A stretch of DNA of 64,000 nucleotides from Acanthosepion esculentum (GCA_964036315.1 OZ038485.1:97694360-97758359), one strand, 5' to 3'. Shown: positions 38,691-49,884, counted from the first letter of the stretch. Program-made: numbers and translations. Notes: a model not told the origin generated them from the sequence alone.

Positions 38691-40717
38691 ATGATTAAGA
38701 AGAATAAAAACAAGAGAATCTTGTTGCCTTGCAGGATGACCAAACTGAAAGGGTTGATGATGATGATGGTGGTAGCCACGCTGATGATGACGGTGGCGGA
38801 AGCTTGGAAGCACAGCCGAAATACAATTTTTAAGAAGACGAATGAAGTAATAATAACCAGGTCAAAGTGGTTGATCACATTCGTGATAGATTTAAATCCA
38901 TACGAGTCGCTGTTAAATAAACTAAACAATGAACTAAGGCAGCTGGACGCAGCCCGATTGAGGGTAGCGCAAGATTATCCCAAGGAGAAAGGATATCTCA
39001 GATTATTACATTCCCTAGGATCGGAGGCCACTATGATAGAGGCTCAATGGAAAGACATGAAAAATTACCTGAAGGAAATAGTGTTACTGCCGGCAAGAGA
39101 AAAGAGATCGGTGGTTCCGATTGTGAGAAAGGCATTAAATGTCCTTTTTGGAACAGTGACTGAAGATGATGTTAAATTCATAAGAAGAAAACTGGGAGAA
39201 GTGGAAATAAGCCAGAGGACGCATGGCTCAGGTGGCAAGGGAGAGTGTGTCAATATTAAATGTGACAAGGCTGGAAGTGGCCAAGAACAGAGCCAGAATT
39301 AATTGGTTAATAAATGACCTGGCAGGGTTGAGACAAGAGGTAATTAATGATACAGAAACCGTAATGACGGAATTACAAGAGATCAGTGGATTCATGCAAA
39401 GATATTTCCAACTGATGGCAATTACGAATAAGGTACACAAACTAGTCAGTCGTTGACAACCCTGCTGGAACATGTGAGAGCGCAATTAGACATGTTGTCC
39501 TTGGGACACCTGTCCCCAAGCATAGTAAACCCGGGTCACTTAAGGGAAGTGCTACTCGGAATACAGACCAAGTTACCCCATCATTTAAGACTGCCAGTGG
39601 ATCTCTCTAAAGAATTGTGGAAATATTATAATGCGCTGGGACGTGTGACCTTGTTGGAAAATAGGAAACTATTAGTTTTGATGTCTATTCCGTTGTTGGA
39701 TAGAGAGGTGTATTCGAGATATACCAGGTTATAAATTTACCTATTCCCTACCCCAGAGGAGATCAAGGTTCGGGAATGGTGGCAAGGTACAAAGTGGAAA
39801 CGGAATACATAGCTTTAAATCTGGGTAGAACGAAGTTCATGTTGCTAAAAGCAAAAGAAGCTAGAAAGTGTAGAAATGATGCTCTGGGGGGGGGGGCTTG
39901 TGCTTCATTAAGCCCCATCTATGTAGCTGGTAACCACAAAATGTGCATACTAGAATTGTTTGGAGGGAAGAAAGAGGGAATTAAGAGAACTTGCCAAGTA
40001 GAGGTATTAGCAAACACGGCATTACCACAAACTATCAGTGTTTCAGACGGAGTGTGGGCGGTGGCCACGCAGAAACCCATCAGCTTGTCTAGGGTATGTG
40101 AGGGACAGTCCACAAGGACACTAAGAGTAAAACCACCATTATCCCTATTAAAATTGCCCCTGGGATGTTCGGCATTTGGGATATCGATTTCCTTACCCCC
40201 TTATTATCAAGTAGAGGAAAAATATGAAGAGAAAGATTCGATTATAGAATTGATTGGCAGAAGCTTAGTCAATTGTACAGAGTTGTGGGAGCCAATAGTG
40301 AGAGGATTCCCCAATGTTACCTTGAATAAAATACCGGCACTAATGAAGCCGATAGAAAAGATCGATATGGATCAGTTAAGGAACAAGTTAAGTGCGTTGG
40401 GAAAGGTAGATATGGCTTGGGAGGATGATGAACAGATCGTGATAAGTTGGTCAGCAATGATGGGTACATTCGTAATTATCGCCATAGAGGGTATGGCAGC
40501 ATGGAAGATTAGAAGTAGGAGGGAATTAATTCACGGTAATCAAATGAGCATGCAGCAACTCCAGAGGGAGATGCCGAGCAGTGTTCTTTACCCATACAGA
40601 ATCAACGAGGAAATTACAGAAAAGCCGACGGAAGAAGCCAACGTGGACCCGACACGTGCGGCGGAAAAAAACCCTGCAGCAGAGAGAAAAACATTGACCA
40701 AGAAAAACAAGCCATAA
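38691..40717 (+). pseudogene. env: Retroviral-type envelope (F-like env) gene relic of an LTR element
   Basis: Four plus-strand segments in three frames: 38691-39302, 39223-39456, 39453-39734 and about 39720-40717. Segment 1 has a signal-peptide-like hydrophobic stretch (residues about 15-36, MMMMVVATLMM) and a furin-type REKR site at about residue 138, followed by a hydrophobic, glycine-containing stretch, as in the fusion (F) proteins of baculoviruses and errantivirus-type Ty3 elements. Later segments hold a coiled-coil-like middle, several cysteines, and a membrane anchor 'WSAMMGTFVIIAIEGMAAW' with a basic cytoplasmic tail. At least three frameshifts break it, and a G9 run lies at 39887-39896. 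Gag and pol are absent. A polypurine tract and LTR follow. Confidence 0.75.
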
Positions 40718-40755
40718 TAACCACACACATACACCCACAGGCACACGCACACATT

Positions 40756-40925
40756 AAATTGCATGAAAAACAGAAGAAAATGAAAAGAACATTACATTTG
40801 CATGTAGAACAGGAGATGAAAAGAATATTACATTGCATGTAGAACAGAAGAAGATGAAAAGAACATTACATTGCATGTAAAACAGAAGAAAATAAAAAGA
40901 ACATTACATTGCATGTAAAACCGTG
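40756..40925 (+). repeat. 38-bp tandem repeat between env and LTR
   Basis: The unit 'gaacattacattgcatgta' + 'aaacagaagaaaataaaaa' recurs at 35-38 base spacing (catgta at 40801, 40836, 40874 and 40912), plus a decayed first unit. Confidence 0.85.
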
Positions 40926-41025
40926 AAAAAGAAAATCAGAATAGAAATTGCATGGAACAGATGCATGATACATGCTAAATAGTGTATTTGGATTTAGGTG
41001 TCATTTACAAGTAAATGACAAAATA

Positions 41026-41037
41026 GGTGGGGAGGAT
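41026..41037 (+). promoter_or_regulatory. Polypurine tract
   Basis: 'ggtggggagga' lies just upstream of the LTR start TGTGACAC, the usual site for plus-strand priming in LTR elements. Confidence 0.6.
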
Positions 41038-41775
41038 TGTGACACTATTTAGCTATGGTAATTGGCTAATTAATTAATCATAGAAATTAAAAACGAGGAA
41101 ATACTTAAGGCGAGAAAGAGCTAGATCGAAAGACATACCGAGCGACATTATATTTTTTAACAAAAGAAAAATGGTTAAAAGATTTTATTTCAATTACAAA
41201 GAAAGATATTTTCTTTTCGCAGAATATCAACCAGAAGCAAGTTTTACTGAATATCAACTTAGATACCAAAGACAGTTTTATTGAAAAACAACTTAAGATA
41301 TCAGAACTTGCTTAAGAAAAGCAAAAAGTGTCACGAATCCATAGAAGCGGGCTGAGCGAGACAGAGACGCACTCCTGTATTCAGCAGACAGACATAAAGA
41401 TAATTGTTATTTCTCAACACATTTGAACCTCTTGAGTTTGTATCATTTTTCTTTTATATACACTTGTGCGGTATCACCTTCACCCCGGATTCAGCTTGCC
41501 CTACGGCCCGACGTCTGATTGATTTCGTCTACCTAAAATCAAATCACAACGTGGGTAGGCTAGACTAGAGATCAAAGCATCCACTTCGGTAACCAGACGT
41601 TGGAGGCGAGCTGAGAACGACAAAGTTGATACCGAATCTAACCAGACACAGGGAGGTCAGTGTCACACATAGGGGTAGTGATCGACGCTCGAGTGGTTGT
41701 GGGTGTCCCACAATTGGTGCTGCGACTAAAACATTGACCGCGACCACCCAACCAACCATAGGGGTTAGTGTCACA
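41038..41775 (+). mobile_element. 3' LTR of the env-bearing element
   Basis: Starts TGTGACAC at 41038. GTGTCACA, its exact inverse, ends at 41775 (also 41667 and 41837, and a GTGTCCCACA variant ends at 41712). A TATA-like 'cttttatatacac' lies near 41452. Length is 675 or 738 bases depending on which end is used. No matching 5' LTR is in the window, so the element is 5' truncated. Confidence 0.65.
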
Positions 41776-41837
41776 ATTGGTGCTGCGACCAAGACATCGA
41801 CCGCGACCACCCGAACCATACAGGGGTTGGTGTCACA
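41713..41837 (+). repeat. Duplicated PBS-like 63-bp unit at the LTR edge
   Basis: 41713-41775 and 41776-41837 are near-identical. Each starts 'attggtgctgcgac', a tRNA-primer-binding-site-like sequence beginning TGG, and each ends GTGTCACA. Confidence 0.7.
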
Positions 41838-42019
41838 ATGTCGTTTCCAAATTTCTGGCAGAGTGAATTGAGTTAAGATGCTCTTCTTCTCACAGACGGT
41901 GCCCAACTGACCCTAATATACTGTGCAGTCGACAAAGTCGAAAACAGACAACACGCATGCGCGAAATTGAAAATATAAAATGGCGACAATTTATTAATTT
42001 CTCCCTGTATATATATATG

Positions 42020-42260
42020 CTAACAGTTCCTTATATTGCACTTCTCGCTTGTGGAACTCTCTTCCGACTTCTTGCTCTCCAGTCAACTTTGGTCTTCAGA
42101 CATTTAAATGCTCTATTAATCGTCGTCTTCTGTCTCCTTGAATCCTGTTCTTTTATTGTCCCTTCTCTTTAATAATGATTTTTCTCAGATTCTTTCAGTC
42201 TCAGTCACCTTTTACGTCTTAGCGGCTTTATTGTTCTGTTTGGGGCGAAATGATAAAAAA
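42020..42260 (+). pseudogene. LINE-A 3' end, truncated
   Basis: 'cttctcgcttgtggaactct' (LWNSL), a TFKCSINRR-type end and the 3' UTR 'tcttagcggctttattgttc' to 'ggggcgaaatg'. Preceded by a short TA run. Confidence 0.7.
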
Positions 42261-42264
42261 ACTT

Positions 42265-42800
42265 TATTGAGAGACTGTAGTACCTTAAAACTAAATTAAT
42301 GTCTATAAGAATTGGGATCCTGGGAACAATTAAAAATATACAGACAAGAACATTAAGAAGATTTGTGGAAGGACTTGTTTACAAGAAATTGAAAAAAATA
42401 TTCTGTGAGGAACTGCTCATCTGCTCAGTAATGTTTTATCAATGTGAAGAAAATATGAAGAAAACAGGGCGTCTTCTCAAACATGGGCACCCACAAAATA
42501 AGATTTTACAGCAGTATGAAATAATGTCGGATAAAAAATAGATTGATTCCATAGAAATTATGTTATTTACGTTTTGGATACGAAAAATTTACCAGGTATG
42601 GGCTGAAAGAGAGGATTTGCATTCTTGAAAAGGATAAATGAATCTTAGTGGGCCACCATGCTTTCTGTGGGCGAGTGATTTAAAGCAAACTAGATTAATT
42701 AGTGGCTTCCCCTAGAAAGGAGTATATTTTCTTTATTAGGTTTCTCGTTAAAAAAACAGTGCATCTACTTAAACATAGGTATCCACAAAATAGCGTTTGG
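42265..42800. other. No recognised feature
   Basis: The small frame at 42299-42541 has no motif I recognise. 'cgtcttctcaaacatgggca' and 'catctacttaaacataggta' are two diverged copies of a short A/T-rich unit. Confidence 0.3.
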
Positions 42801-42807
42801 CGTAGTA

Positions 42808-42864
42808 GGTTCTATCTATCTATCTATCTATCTATTCATATCTATCTATCTATCTGGCTATTCA

Positions 42865-42901
<37 letters not shown>

Positions 42902-43004
42902 GGCTATTCCTATCTATCTATCTATCTATCTATCTATCTGGCTATTCATATCTATCTATCTATTCATATCTATCTATCTATTCATATCTATCTATCTATC
43001 TATC
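42808..43004. repeat. (ATCT)n with GGCTATTCAT interruptions
   Basis: ATCT arrays broken seven or so times by 'ggctattcatatct' or 'attcatatct', forming a higher-order repeat. Confidence 0.95.
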
Positions 43005-43361
43005 AAATATTTTGAAAAAATAACACTTTACATTCGGCTTTCATAAGCCATTTTACAAAGAAGTTTTGATTGATAATTTTGTGACTATATATACGTATTC
43101 TGTGTTATGCCATGTTTTCTCATTTCTTTTTTAAATTTCAAATATTGTTTCTTCACAAGTCATGACAGTTATTTCAGTGGGGATAACTAATATGAAACAA
43201 AAATAGATACGTATATACTCACAACATTATCAACCAAAAACCGAACAAAGGGTCCTTCATAAGACACATGCTTGCACGCGATCCAAAAAGAGAAACACAG
43301 GCCTGATTTACACTAGAATTTGTTCACACGAAATTCAAAAAGTAAAACACGGGTCACCATC

Positions 43362-43555
43362 TGTCTATATTTCTGAGATGAGGTGTTCTATCTATTTACA
43401 CTATTTACATTGTTCGGACTGCTGTCCTCATCTTTGTTGTCATATCCACGACGTTTCGGCCGTTGCACGCTCCGGCCAACTTCAGGTGATATACGTTGGA
43501 ATTTCGAACCGATCCCTTTATTTAGTCCACGGGAGTAGATTTTTCGAGTTCCCAT
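43362..43555 (+). mobile_element. FB-8, foldback family copy
   Basis: 'atctgtctatatttctgaga', 'ttacattgttcggactgctg', 'acgtttcggccgttgcacgc' and 'ccggccaacttcaggtgata'. Arm only. Confidence 0.7.
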
Positions 43556-43559
43556 CTCT

Positions 43560-43902
43560 GTTTCATCCTCAAGGGAATTAATCTTGAAATTTACGGAGCT
43601 TTATAATCATATACATTTGTAATATTATTTACATGGAAACGGCGAAACCAATTATATTAATAAGGGTTTGTAGGGTTTACATATTCACTGACAACTATTG
43701 TATCAACATATTAGTTACTTTCGGAAAGAGGTTAACTCAAGGTGGGGTCGGGGTGGCTATTTTCAAGCGAACGATGACATCCGATGAAACAGAACTGGGT
43801 ACTTTAATTCAATTTAATTTTTATAATTAAATCGAAGTTTTTAGCTTCTGTTTTTGTTAACATGAGAACTCTTATGTGATGGAATCATATTTTTAAAAAA
43901 TA

Positions 43903-43905
<3 letters not shown>
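43560..43905 (+). repeat. Dispersed repeat, copy 1
   Basis: 43555-43700 ('gtttcatcctcaagggaatt', 'aatcttgaaatttacggagc') matches 50000-50130 in the same orientation. 43770-43900 ('gatgaaacagaactgggtac', 'gaagtttttagcttctgttt') matches 49885-50005 in reverse. Each copy is thus rearranged relative to the other. Possibly a PLE terminal region. Confidence 0.6.

Positions 43906-43909
<4 letters not shown>

Positions 43910-43942
<33 letters not shown>
43910..43942. repeat. (TA)n microsatellite
   Basis: TA run. Confidence 0.95.
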
Positions 43943-43946
<4 letters not shown>

Positions 43947-43964
43947 GGTGCTTTTGCTATGTTT

Positions 43965-44290
43965 TTAGTGATACTTGATAAAAAGAAGAATCTGCAGTGT
44001 TATTGGTTCTGACCTGGCATCTCGGCTTCAGTTATTTTCCAACCACCATAACGTAGCTTCCTTCTGCCTTTTCTATAAACATTTTACGGTAATTCTTCTG
44101 CTAAACTTTCTTTTATCGTACCTAGACTTTATGAATTTAAGCACAGTGCTAGGTTGACGGTGAGATCTCATCATTTTACAAATGAAATGGCTAGATGTAA
44201 CCGTAAGTTCTATGCTAACTGTTTCTTCTCTAGCACTTCTCGCTTGTAGAAATCTCTTCCGCCTTCTTACTTCTCAGTCAACTTTTTTTA
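43965..44290 (+). pseudogene. LINE-A reverse transcriptase relic
   Basis: 'IKRRICSVIGSDLASRLQLF', then a frame change, 'gccttttctataaacatttt' (FYKHF) and 'cttctcgcttgtagaaatct' (LWNSL decayed). Several stops. Confidence 0.7.
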
Positions 44291-44645
44291 AGACAGAAAA
44301 CGTAGACAGAAAAAAAAAGGTCGAAACGTGAAACAGAGCGGAAAAGTAGCAAAACGTGAAGCACACGTAAGTCGAAAAGGTTGACAGTCAGAGTCAGAGT
44401 CAGAAAGACGCAGTTCCGGCTTGCACTGGAGGCACAAATTTAGACGCGGTTCTTATTTGCATTAAAGTGAAAAAGGTAGACCAGTTCCAGATTGCACTAG
44501 ATTAAAAACGGTATACATTGATCCGGTTTATAACCGAGTCCTCGTGTATCCATGCGGAAAGTGGCTCTGAGGAGTTTTTTTTTTACTCCTCTGTTGGGGA
44601 TGCCGTCGACATATGCTAAAGCCCGCTGATATCAAAGTTGATGAA

Positions 44646-44647
44646 AA

Positions 44648-44683
<36 letters not shown>

Positions 44684-44690
44684 AATAATG

Positions 44691-44722
<32 letters not shown>
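44646..44722. repeat. (ACT)n-(AAT)n microsatellite
   Basis: ACT run then AAT run. Preceded by 'gctgatatcaaagttgatga', which could be a LINE-C-type junction. Confidence 0.95.
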
Positions 44723-45014
44723 CTCAGAATGGTCTCGAAGATCTTTGCAAAGGGCGTGGGAAATGGAAGAACGTGCTATAAGGATAACTATCTAAAAATA
44801 TTGACAAAATTGTGGAACTTTGAATCGAAAGATGTGTCTAACATTACCGGAGGACAGAAAACAGCCCCAAAGACCTTTGCAAAGAGACCGGAACAACTGG
44901 AAAATTACTGAAGAATTAAAACCACCCAGACAATGACACTACTAAAATCAGAAAAAAAAAGAAAGAAAAAAAAACATAACGAGGTGAGTACTTGGGCAAT
45001 CAGCAAATATACTA

Positions 45015-45217
45015 TTACTTTATCTATATTTACATTATTCAGACTGTTATTCTCATCTTCATTGTCATATTCACAACGTTTCGGCCATTGTACGCACCAG
45101 CCTTCTTCAGTTGATTGGAATTTCGAACCGAACTCTTTATTTCGTCCACTGGGGTAAATTGTTCTAGTTCCACGTACCATGCCACTTTCGGATGTCTCGG
45201 TTATTTCCCTTTAATTC
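45015..45217 (+). mobile_element. FB-9, foldback arm
   Basis: 'tatatttacattattcagac', 'acaacgtttcggccattgta' and 'accagccttcttcagttgat'. Fused to a LINE-A copy at about 45218. Confidence 0.65.
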
Positions 45218-45645
45218 ATTCACAGTCGCACTCTCACAGACGTGCCGTCACTTCCCTCTGTCTTTTCTACAAATACTTTCACGGTTACTGCTCCGAAGAG
45301 TTACTTTCGCTGGTTCCCAAACTGCATGAATTTAAACGTGCTACTAGGTTGGCATTTCAGTTCCACCCTTTCACCGTCGAAACGGTTAAATGTAGCCGTC
45401 TCTTCTACTCCAATCGCTTCATGTCTTTCACGTGCCGTCTGTAGAACTCCCATCCTCTTACTTGATTCCCTGATAGCTAAAATCTCCAACTATTCAAATG
45501 AAATGTCAATCGACATCTCCAGATGCCTTTGCCTTGATCTATTCCCCGTCCTTCTCTTCATCCTTTCCTCCATCACGCCTCGTTACTATTGCTCCCACTC
45601 TCCGTAACCCCTTATGTGGTAGTGGCACACCCGCCATGCTTTGGG

Positions 45646-45647
<2 letters not shown>
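45218..45647 (+). pseudogene. LINE-A reverse transcriptase C-terminus
   Basis: In the frame ending at 45444: 'SHSHRRAVTSLCLFYKYFHG', 'YCSEELLSLVPKLHEFKRAT', 'FHPFTVETVKCSRLFYSNRF', then a frame change before the LWNSLP block. The 3' UTR ends 'ccatgctttgggtgaa' directly at a (TA)n run. Closely similar to the 3026-3440 copy, with the same 5' truncation point. Confidence 0.8.

Positions 45648-45720
<73 letters not shown>
45648..45720. repeat. (TA)n microsatellite as LINE-A tail
   Basis: TA run starting exactly at the LINE-A 3' end. Confidence 0.95.
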
Positions 45721-45722
<2 letters not shown>

Positions 45723-46004
45723 CATACGTTATGCTTAGTGGATATACGTATTTGAGAAGACGTCTCTGTTTTTTAAATCGAATATTTTCGTCTACAGGCC
45801 CGAGTTTTTCCAGAATCTCGAATAAAGAAAATGTGCGCTCAGGCCGGATCCAAACTTGCGTCCCCTTATGCGTGAGAAAACCACCGTATCGTCCGGTGAC
45901 GAAGTCAGCCACAAAGAACTTCACGGCAAGGTTGAATTATCCTTACAAAGAGAAACACGTCTTGCATTAAGATATTTAGAAGATCTTTAATTTTGAAGCA
46001 GTTA

Positions 46005-46260
46005 ATGGATTATTGCCCATTTTCTTCTTCTGTGTGCCCTGCCCCGTGTGGCTCTTAGTAAGTTGTGTTCTGCTATCACTTCTAACTCCTGTTCACCCAC
46101 CCATTTACACAAGCTCCTTAGCTCGGTTATTGTCCCTCTTACCTTCAATATGTCCTGTGAGGGTCAAACTTTCGAAGCCCTTTTTCTCATTATGTATCAT
46201 AGGAATTTTAAATGTCTCTGATTCTAAGTATAAGTATCCTTTTTTTTTCCATTTTTTATC
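46005..46260 (-). pseudogene. LINE-R C-terminal relic
   Basis: The plus strand shows 'ttcttctgtgtgccctgccc', 'acacaagctccttagctc' and 'atgtcctgtgagggtcaaac', the reverse complement of the LINE-R end (LTLTGHIEG..., ELVKWMGG..., TRQ). Confidence 0.65.
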
Positions 46261-46805
46261 CATAGTCCGACATTATTACTTATTATTATATTCGGTATGT
46301 TTCGTAGATACACCTATCGTTTTGGCCAATAAATTAACGTCTCTGGTTTTTTTAAAAACAGTATGTTTTCGTTTGCTGGCCTGGGTTTTCCATTATCTTT
46401 AATAAAGGAGATGTGCACATTGGTCGGATACAAGTTCTATTGCACAGCATCTAAAAACATATTCCTGTCGACCTTCACAATACAGCAAAGTACGTGTTGA
46501 CAACACCAATATACTACACTACGAAAAAAAGAACTTCAAATTCTTGAGGTACTTTATATAAAAAACAAACCAACCAACACCCAACAAAATTTATTATGCG
46601 TGTAGTTGCAACATGTTGAAGTGCATATAGCATTTTGCATTTCTACAAATTCCCGGTCATCTCCCTTATATTGGGATGCTTGTTTTGCAAAAAATCCCAT
46701 AGCTACAACGGATAAATGTAATATTTTATAATAATTATAATAGAGTACGTTCACCTGTGATTTTAAAAATCACAACGAAATGCAGATTTTATTACAATTA
46801 CAATA

Positions 46806-46842
46806 AGAGGATGATCTTGAAAGAGATCGAAAGTACTTGGAT
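46806..46842 (+). ncRNA. Hammerhead-like core, box decayed (HH-b)
   Basis: 'gaggatgatcttgaaagaga' + 'tcgaaagtacttgg': stem II 'gatct'/'agatc' is perfect, GAAAGTACTT is kept, but the CTGANGA box has become aagagga. Confidence 0.4.
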
Positions 46843-46985
46843 TGGAAAAAAAACTACGGCACCTTCCTTGATGAATTTCATCTTAGCACTAAAAAACTGA
46901 TTAGAGAAATGGAAAGGATCATTATAAAAATAAATAGATATAATATGTCTATATTATTCAATGAAGCATAGACGAAAACTTTTTA
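46843..46985 (+). pseudogene. PLE N-terminal-like fragment
   Basis: KLIREMERIIIKINRYN and MSILFNEA follow the hammerhead-like core at the same distance as near 12.8 and 56.1 kb. Confidence 0.4.
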
Positions 46986-47420
46986 ATGACAACGCGTTTC
47001 GCCTTCGTGTGCTAAGTTAGTGTTTTCCGGTAAAAATGAATGCAAAACGGTATATGTGTGTGTTTTTCTCTTATTATAAAAGTGGTGAGCGTTTGCTAGG
47101 TCGGTGTCTTCCGGTCAAAATGACAGAAAAAACTGTGTGTTTTTATTAAAGACGTTAATTTTTGTCGTATTAGAAATTAGCCCGTTCCGAGCAGATGTCT
47201 GTTATTCTCTCTGTTGTCTCGTATACCACATTGAGCTGCTATCGCTTTTGCGATTATCTGTCATATTATGTGTGAGCCTGGTCTTAGGTTTATCGTCGAG
47301 AATTATCGTGAGATTAGCGCATTGTCAATGCATTTTCTTAGTTAATCCATTCTCTCCTAAAAGCGCCAACCTAGCAAATGAATGCGAAACACGTCGTCAT
47401 TAAAAACCTTCTTCAATTTA
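46986..47420. other. Mixed stretch with a reversed GAAACGCG motif
   Basis: 'aacgcgtttcgccttcgtgt' near 46991 is the reverse complement of the PLE terminal motif. The 99-codon frame at 47104-47403 has no recognised motif and I do not call it. Confidence 0.3.
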
Positions 47421-47424
47421 CTTC

Positions 47425-47466
<42 letters not shown>

Positions 47467-47515
47467 ATGTGTGTGTGTGTGTGTATGTATGTAGATAGAT
47501 AGATAGATAGATAGA
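47425..47515. repeat. (TA)n-(TG)n-(GATA)n microsatellite
   Basis: Compound run. Confidence 0.95.
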
Positions 47516-47700
47516 AGTGTGAGCATAAGCTAAATAACGAAATATTAGCGACTATATATGCGTGTGATAATGTAGATATACAGATGAGTTAATAAATATT
47601 TATTTAATTTAAGGTATAAACAAAACAGTCCTTAATTTAGTTAAAAAGAGATATAAAGTATATATTAATAAATATACATTTACCTACGTCTGTAGTGCAA

Positions 47701-47792
47701 CACACACACACACACACATAACCGTGTTTAATAGTTTACTTACCATTTGTGTCTGATAAATTGAGTAACCATAAAACTCTATTAAATACGGT

Positions 47793-47867
<75 letters not shown>
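47701..47867. repeat. Inverted (CA)n/(TG)n pair
   Basis: (CA)n at 47701-47719 followed by 'ataaccgtgtttaatagttt', and 'ctattaaatacggttatgtg' followed by (TG)n at 47794-47867. The two sides are reverse complements, so a hairpin with microsatellite arms is possible. Confidence 0.85.
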
Positions 47868-47869
<2 letters not shown>

Positions 47870-47873
<4 letters not shown>

Positions 47874-48450
47874 ACAGTATTATGTTAGAACATTTTTCTC
47901 GCCAGATTCCATATATGGCCTGGGGCTCCAGCTGTACATCTTGAGATTCTTGACAAAATCCGAAAAAGGATCTGTAATGTACCTGACCTGACATCTCGAC
48001 TTCAGTCACTTTCTCACCGACGTGGCTTCCCTCTGTCTTTTCTACAAATATTTTCATGGTAACTGCTCTGACGACCTACTTTTTTTTTTCTTAACCCCAG
48101 TGCCCCGACTACATGAATTTAAGCGTGCCACTAGATTAACAACCAGGTCTCACCGTTTTACTGTTGAAATAACTAAAAGATTAAATATCTAAAATAACCG
48201 CCACTTCTACTCGAAAAATTTATTTTCTCGCACTTCCCACCTGTGGAATTCTCTTCTGTTTACTTTCTTCCCTGATAACTGCAATCTTCAAAATTTTAAA
48301 TGCAACGTCAACTGTCATCTTCTGTCTTCTTGAATACCTTTCATCTTATTCCCTTTCCTCAATACTCCCTATTCTCAGTTTTCTCTTTCACTTTCACTCC
48401 TTGCAACCCCCTGCGTACTAGTAGCATTCCCGCTTTACTTGAAATGATTT
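47870..48450 (+). pseudogene. LINE-A reverse transcriptase relic
   Basis: LHLEILDKIRKRICNV-type start, 'TSRLQSLSHRRGFPLSFL'-type block by frame change, 'YKYFHGNCSDD', a T9 run insertion, the LWNSL block 'cacctgtggaattctcttct', and a 3' UTR ending near 'gctttacttgaaatga'. Diverged. Confidence 0.75.
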
Positions 48451-48719
48451 AAAAAAAGTAGTACAATCAGTTATAATAGTTGATGACTCGTAGTAATGAA
48501 ACAAAGTGGCTAATACCTAAAAAGTAACAAAAGATAAAATACGATGCTAAATCGCCTGCAGAAGTCTAGTTTAACCATTAACACTCTGAATTATTAATAT
48601 TACTTCCCCTTCCACTGAATTATTTTTCAAGGCCTCTCAGTTGCAGTAATTTTATTGTTAATTTCATTCAAAGTTATTCTCTGCTGCCATAGCTGGATAT
48701 GACAACACAACGGAATTCT

Positions 48720-49049
48720 AACACACTATTATTCTGGGATATTTGATTAAACGAGAAAATAAGCCACTGAGACGAAAATGTCTGGAAAGCGCCTTGATCG
48801 CTAGTTCAGCTACGATAAATTTACGTTCAGGCTCTTATAATATATCACCATTCTTGGTAGATTTTGTATTGTTACAGTGTGGGATTGTCAGGGGGGAAAG
48901 GTGATGGTGAGAAAAAGAAAAAGAATACAGATGAATTTGGCTAGAATGAAACGAAAAGAAAATATTCTTTCAAAAATATCCCTTCAGAAAATTTTGAAAC
49001 TACCTGCGTCTCTCGTTTCGTGCGCATGTGTAGAAGTGGCAACATCAAC
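48720..49049 (+). pseudogene. PLE relic, C-terminal part
   Basis: Homologous to 14080-14390: 'tgtctggaaagcgccttgat', 'cgataaatttacgttcaggc', 'atatatcaccattcttggta', then a lysine-rich stretch and 'gcgtctctcgtttcgtgcgc'. Frames broken. Confidence 0.6.
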
Positions 49050-49085
49050 AAAATCCAGACCGATGATATCCTAATGGATGAAACG
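49050..49085 (+). ncRNA. Hammerhead-like core (HH-e2)
   Basis: 'ccgatga', an extra t, stem II 'atcc'/'ggat' with loop 'taat', GAAA, then self-complementary ACGCGT and C. This is CTGATGA with T changed to C. The same arrangement is found at 51950-51979. Confidence 0.45.
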
Positions 49086-49171
49086 CGTCACAAGAAATTT
49101 TCCAGTTTGTCATATTTTTCTAAATACTGTTTGTTGATATAAAATTATACAAAATTATATATCATTATATC

Positions 49172-49172
<1 letters not shown>

Positions 49173-49238
<66 letters not shown>
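49173..49238. repeat. (TA)n-(TG)n microsatellite
   Basis: Compound run. Confidence 0.97.
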
Positions 49239-49239
<1 letters not shown>

Positions 49240-49417
49240 TTAGGCAGCAAATTCTCTTTAAGGCATGTCTGATTCAATATTATTACAAACATTACAGTAT
49301 GCTTATTTTTATCATAATCCTTTCATATTCACGAATATTTTTCCGTATATTAAAATTAAATAGGACAAGAAATGCATTGTAACAGTGACAATCGTTTTTA
49401 TTTCCCAAGTACTTTCC

Positions 49418-49418
49418 A

Positions 49419-49480
<62 letters not shown>
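49418..49480. repeat. (TC)n-(TG)n microsatellite
   Basis: Compound run. Confidence 0.97.
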
Positions 49481-49484
<4 letters not shown>

Positions 49485-49816
49485 CACTCTACGAGTGCTA
49501 TTGACAGCATATAAACTATCATTGCATGCCGTTTGGTCCGGTCATCGGCTACTAAATCGTTTCACCACCAGGCTTCACGTATGAGGAGGGTAGCATCGGG
49601 ATTAAAAACAAAACCTGTCAAAAGGACCTTCTTACAGGGTCAACGGCCATCTATCACAATGGGGTAGACTTCGCTTCCGTAGCTATGGATGCAACGAGTG
49701 CGGTGTAACCATGAGCCACGTATCCGTGACCAAGGCAATTCGCTATAGGATGACATTTGAACTTGAGATGGATGGGTTCCACCAGGTCTACTTGACCATG
49801 GTACGCTAGGCATGAA

Positions 49817-49818
<2 letters not shown>
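49485..49818. other. Unassigned, balanced composition
   Basis: About 330 bases with higher G+C than the surroundings ('gtaaccatgagccacgtatc', 'ggatgggttccaccaggtct'). No ORF or repeat match. Possibly an old TE end. Confidence 0.3.

Positions 49819-49876
<58 letters not shown>
49819..49876. repeat. (TA)n microsatellite
   Basis: TA run. Confidence 0.97.
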
Positions 49877-49881
<5 letters not shown>

Positions 49882-49884
49882 TTT

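Noticed and set aside
39065..39485. Minus-strand frames opposite the env relic
   Set aside because: Shadows of the plus-strand env segments with no motif of their own.
42808..43004. CRISPR-like or higher-order repeat array
   Set aside because: It is an (ATCT)n microsatellite with interrupted units; no spacers in the CRISPR sense, and the DNA is animal.
47104..47403. 99-codon frame
   Set aside because: Hydrophobic by chance composition; no recognisable domain and no upstream signals.
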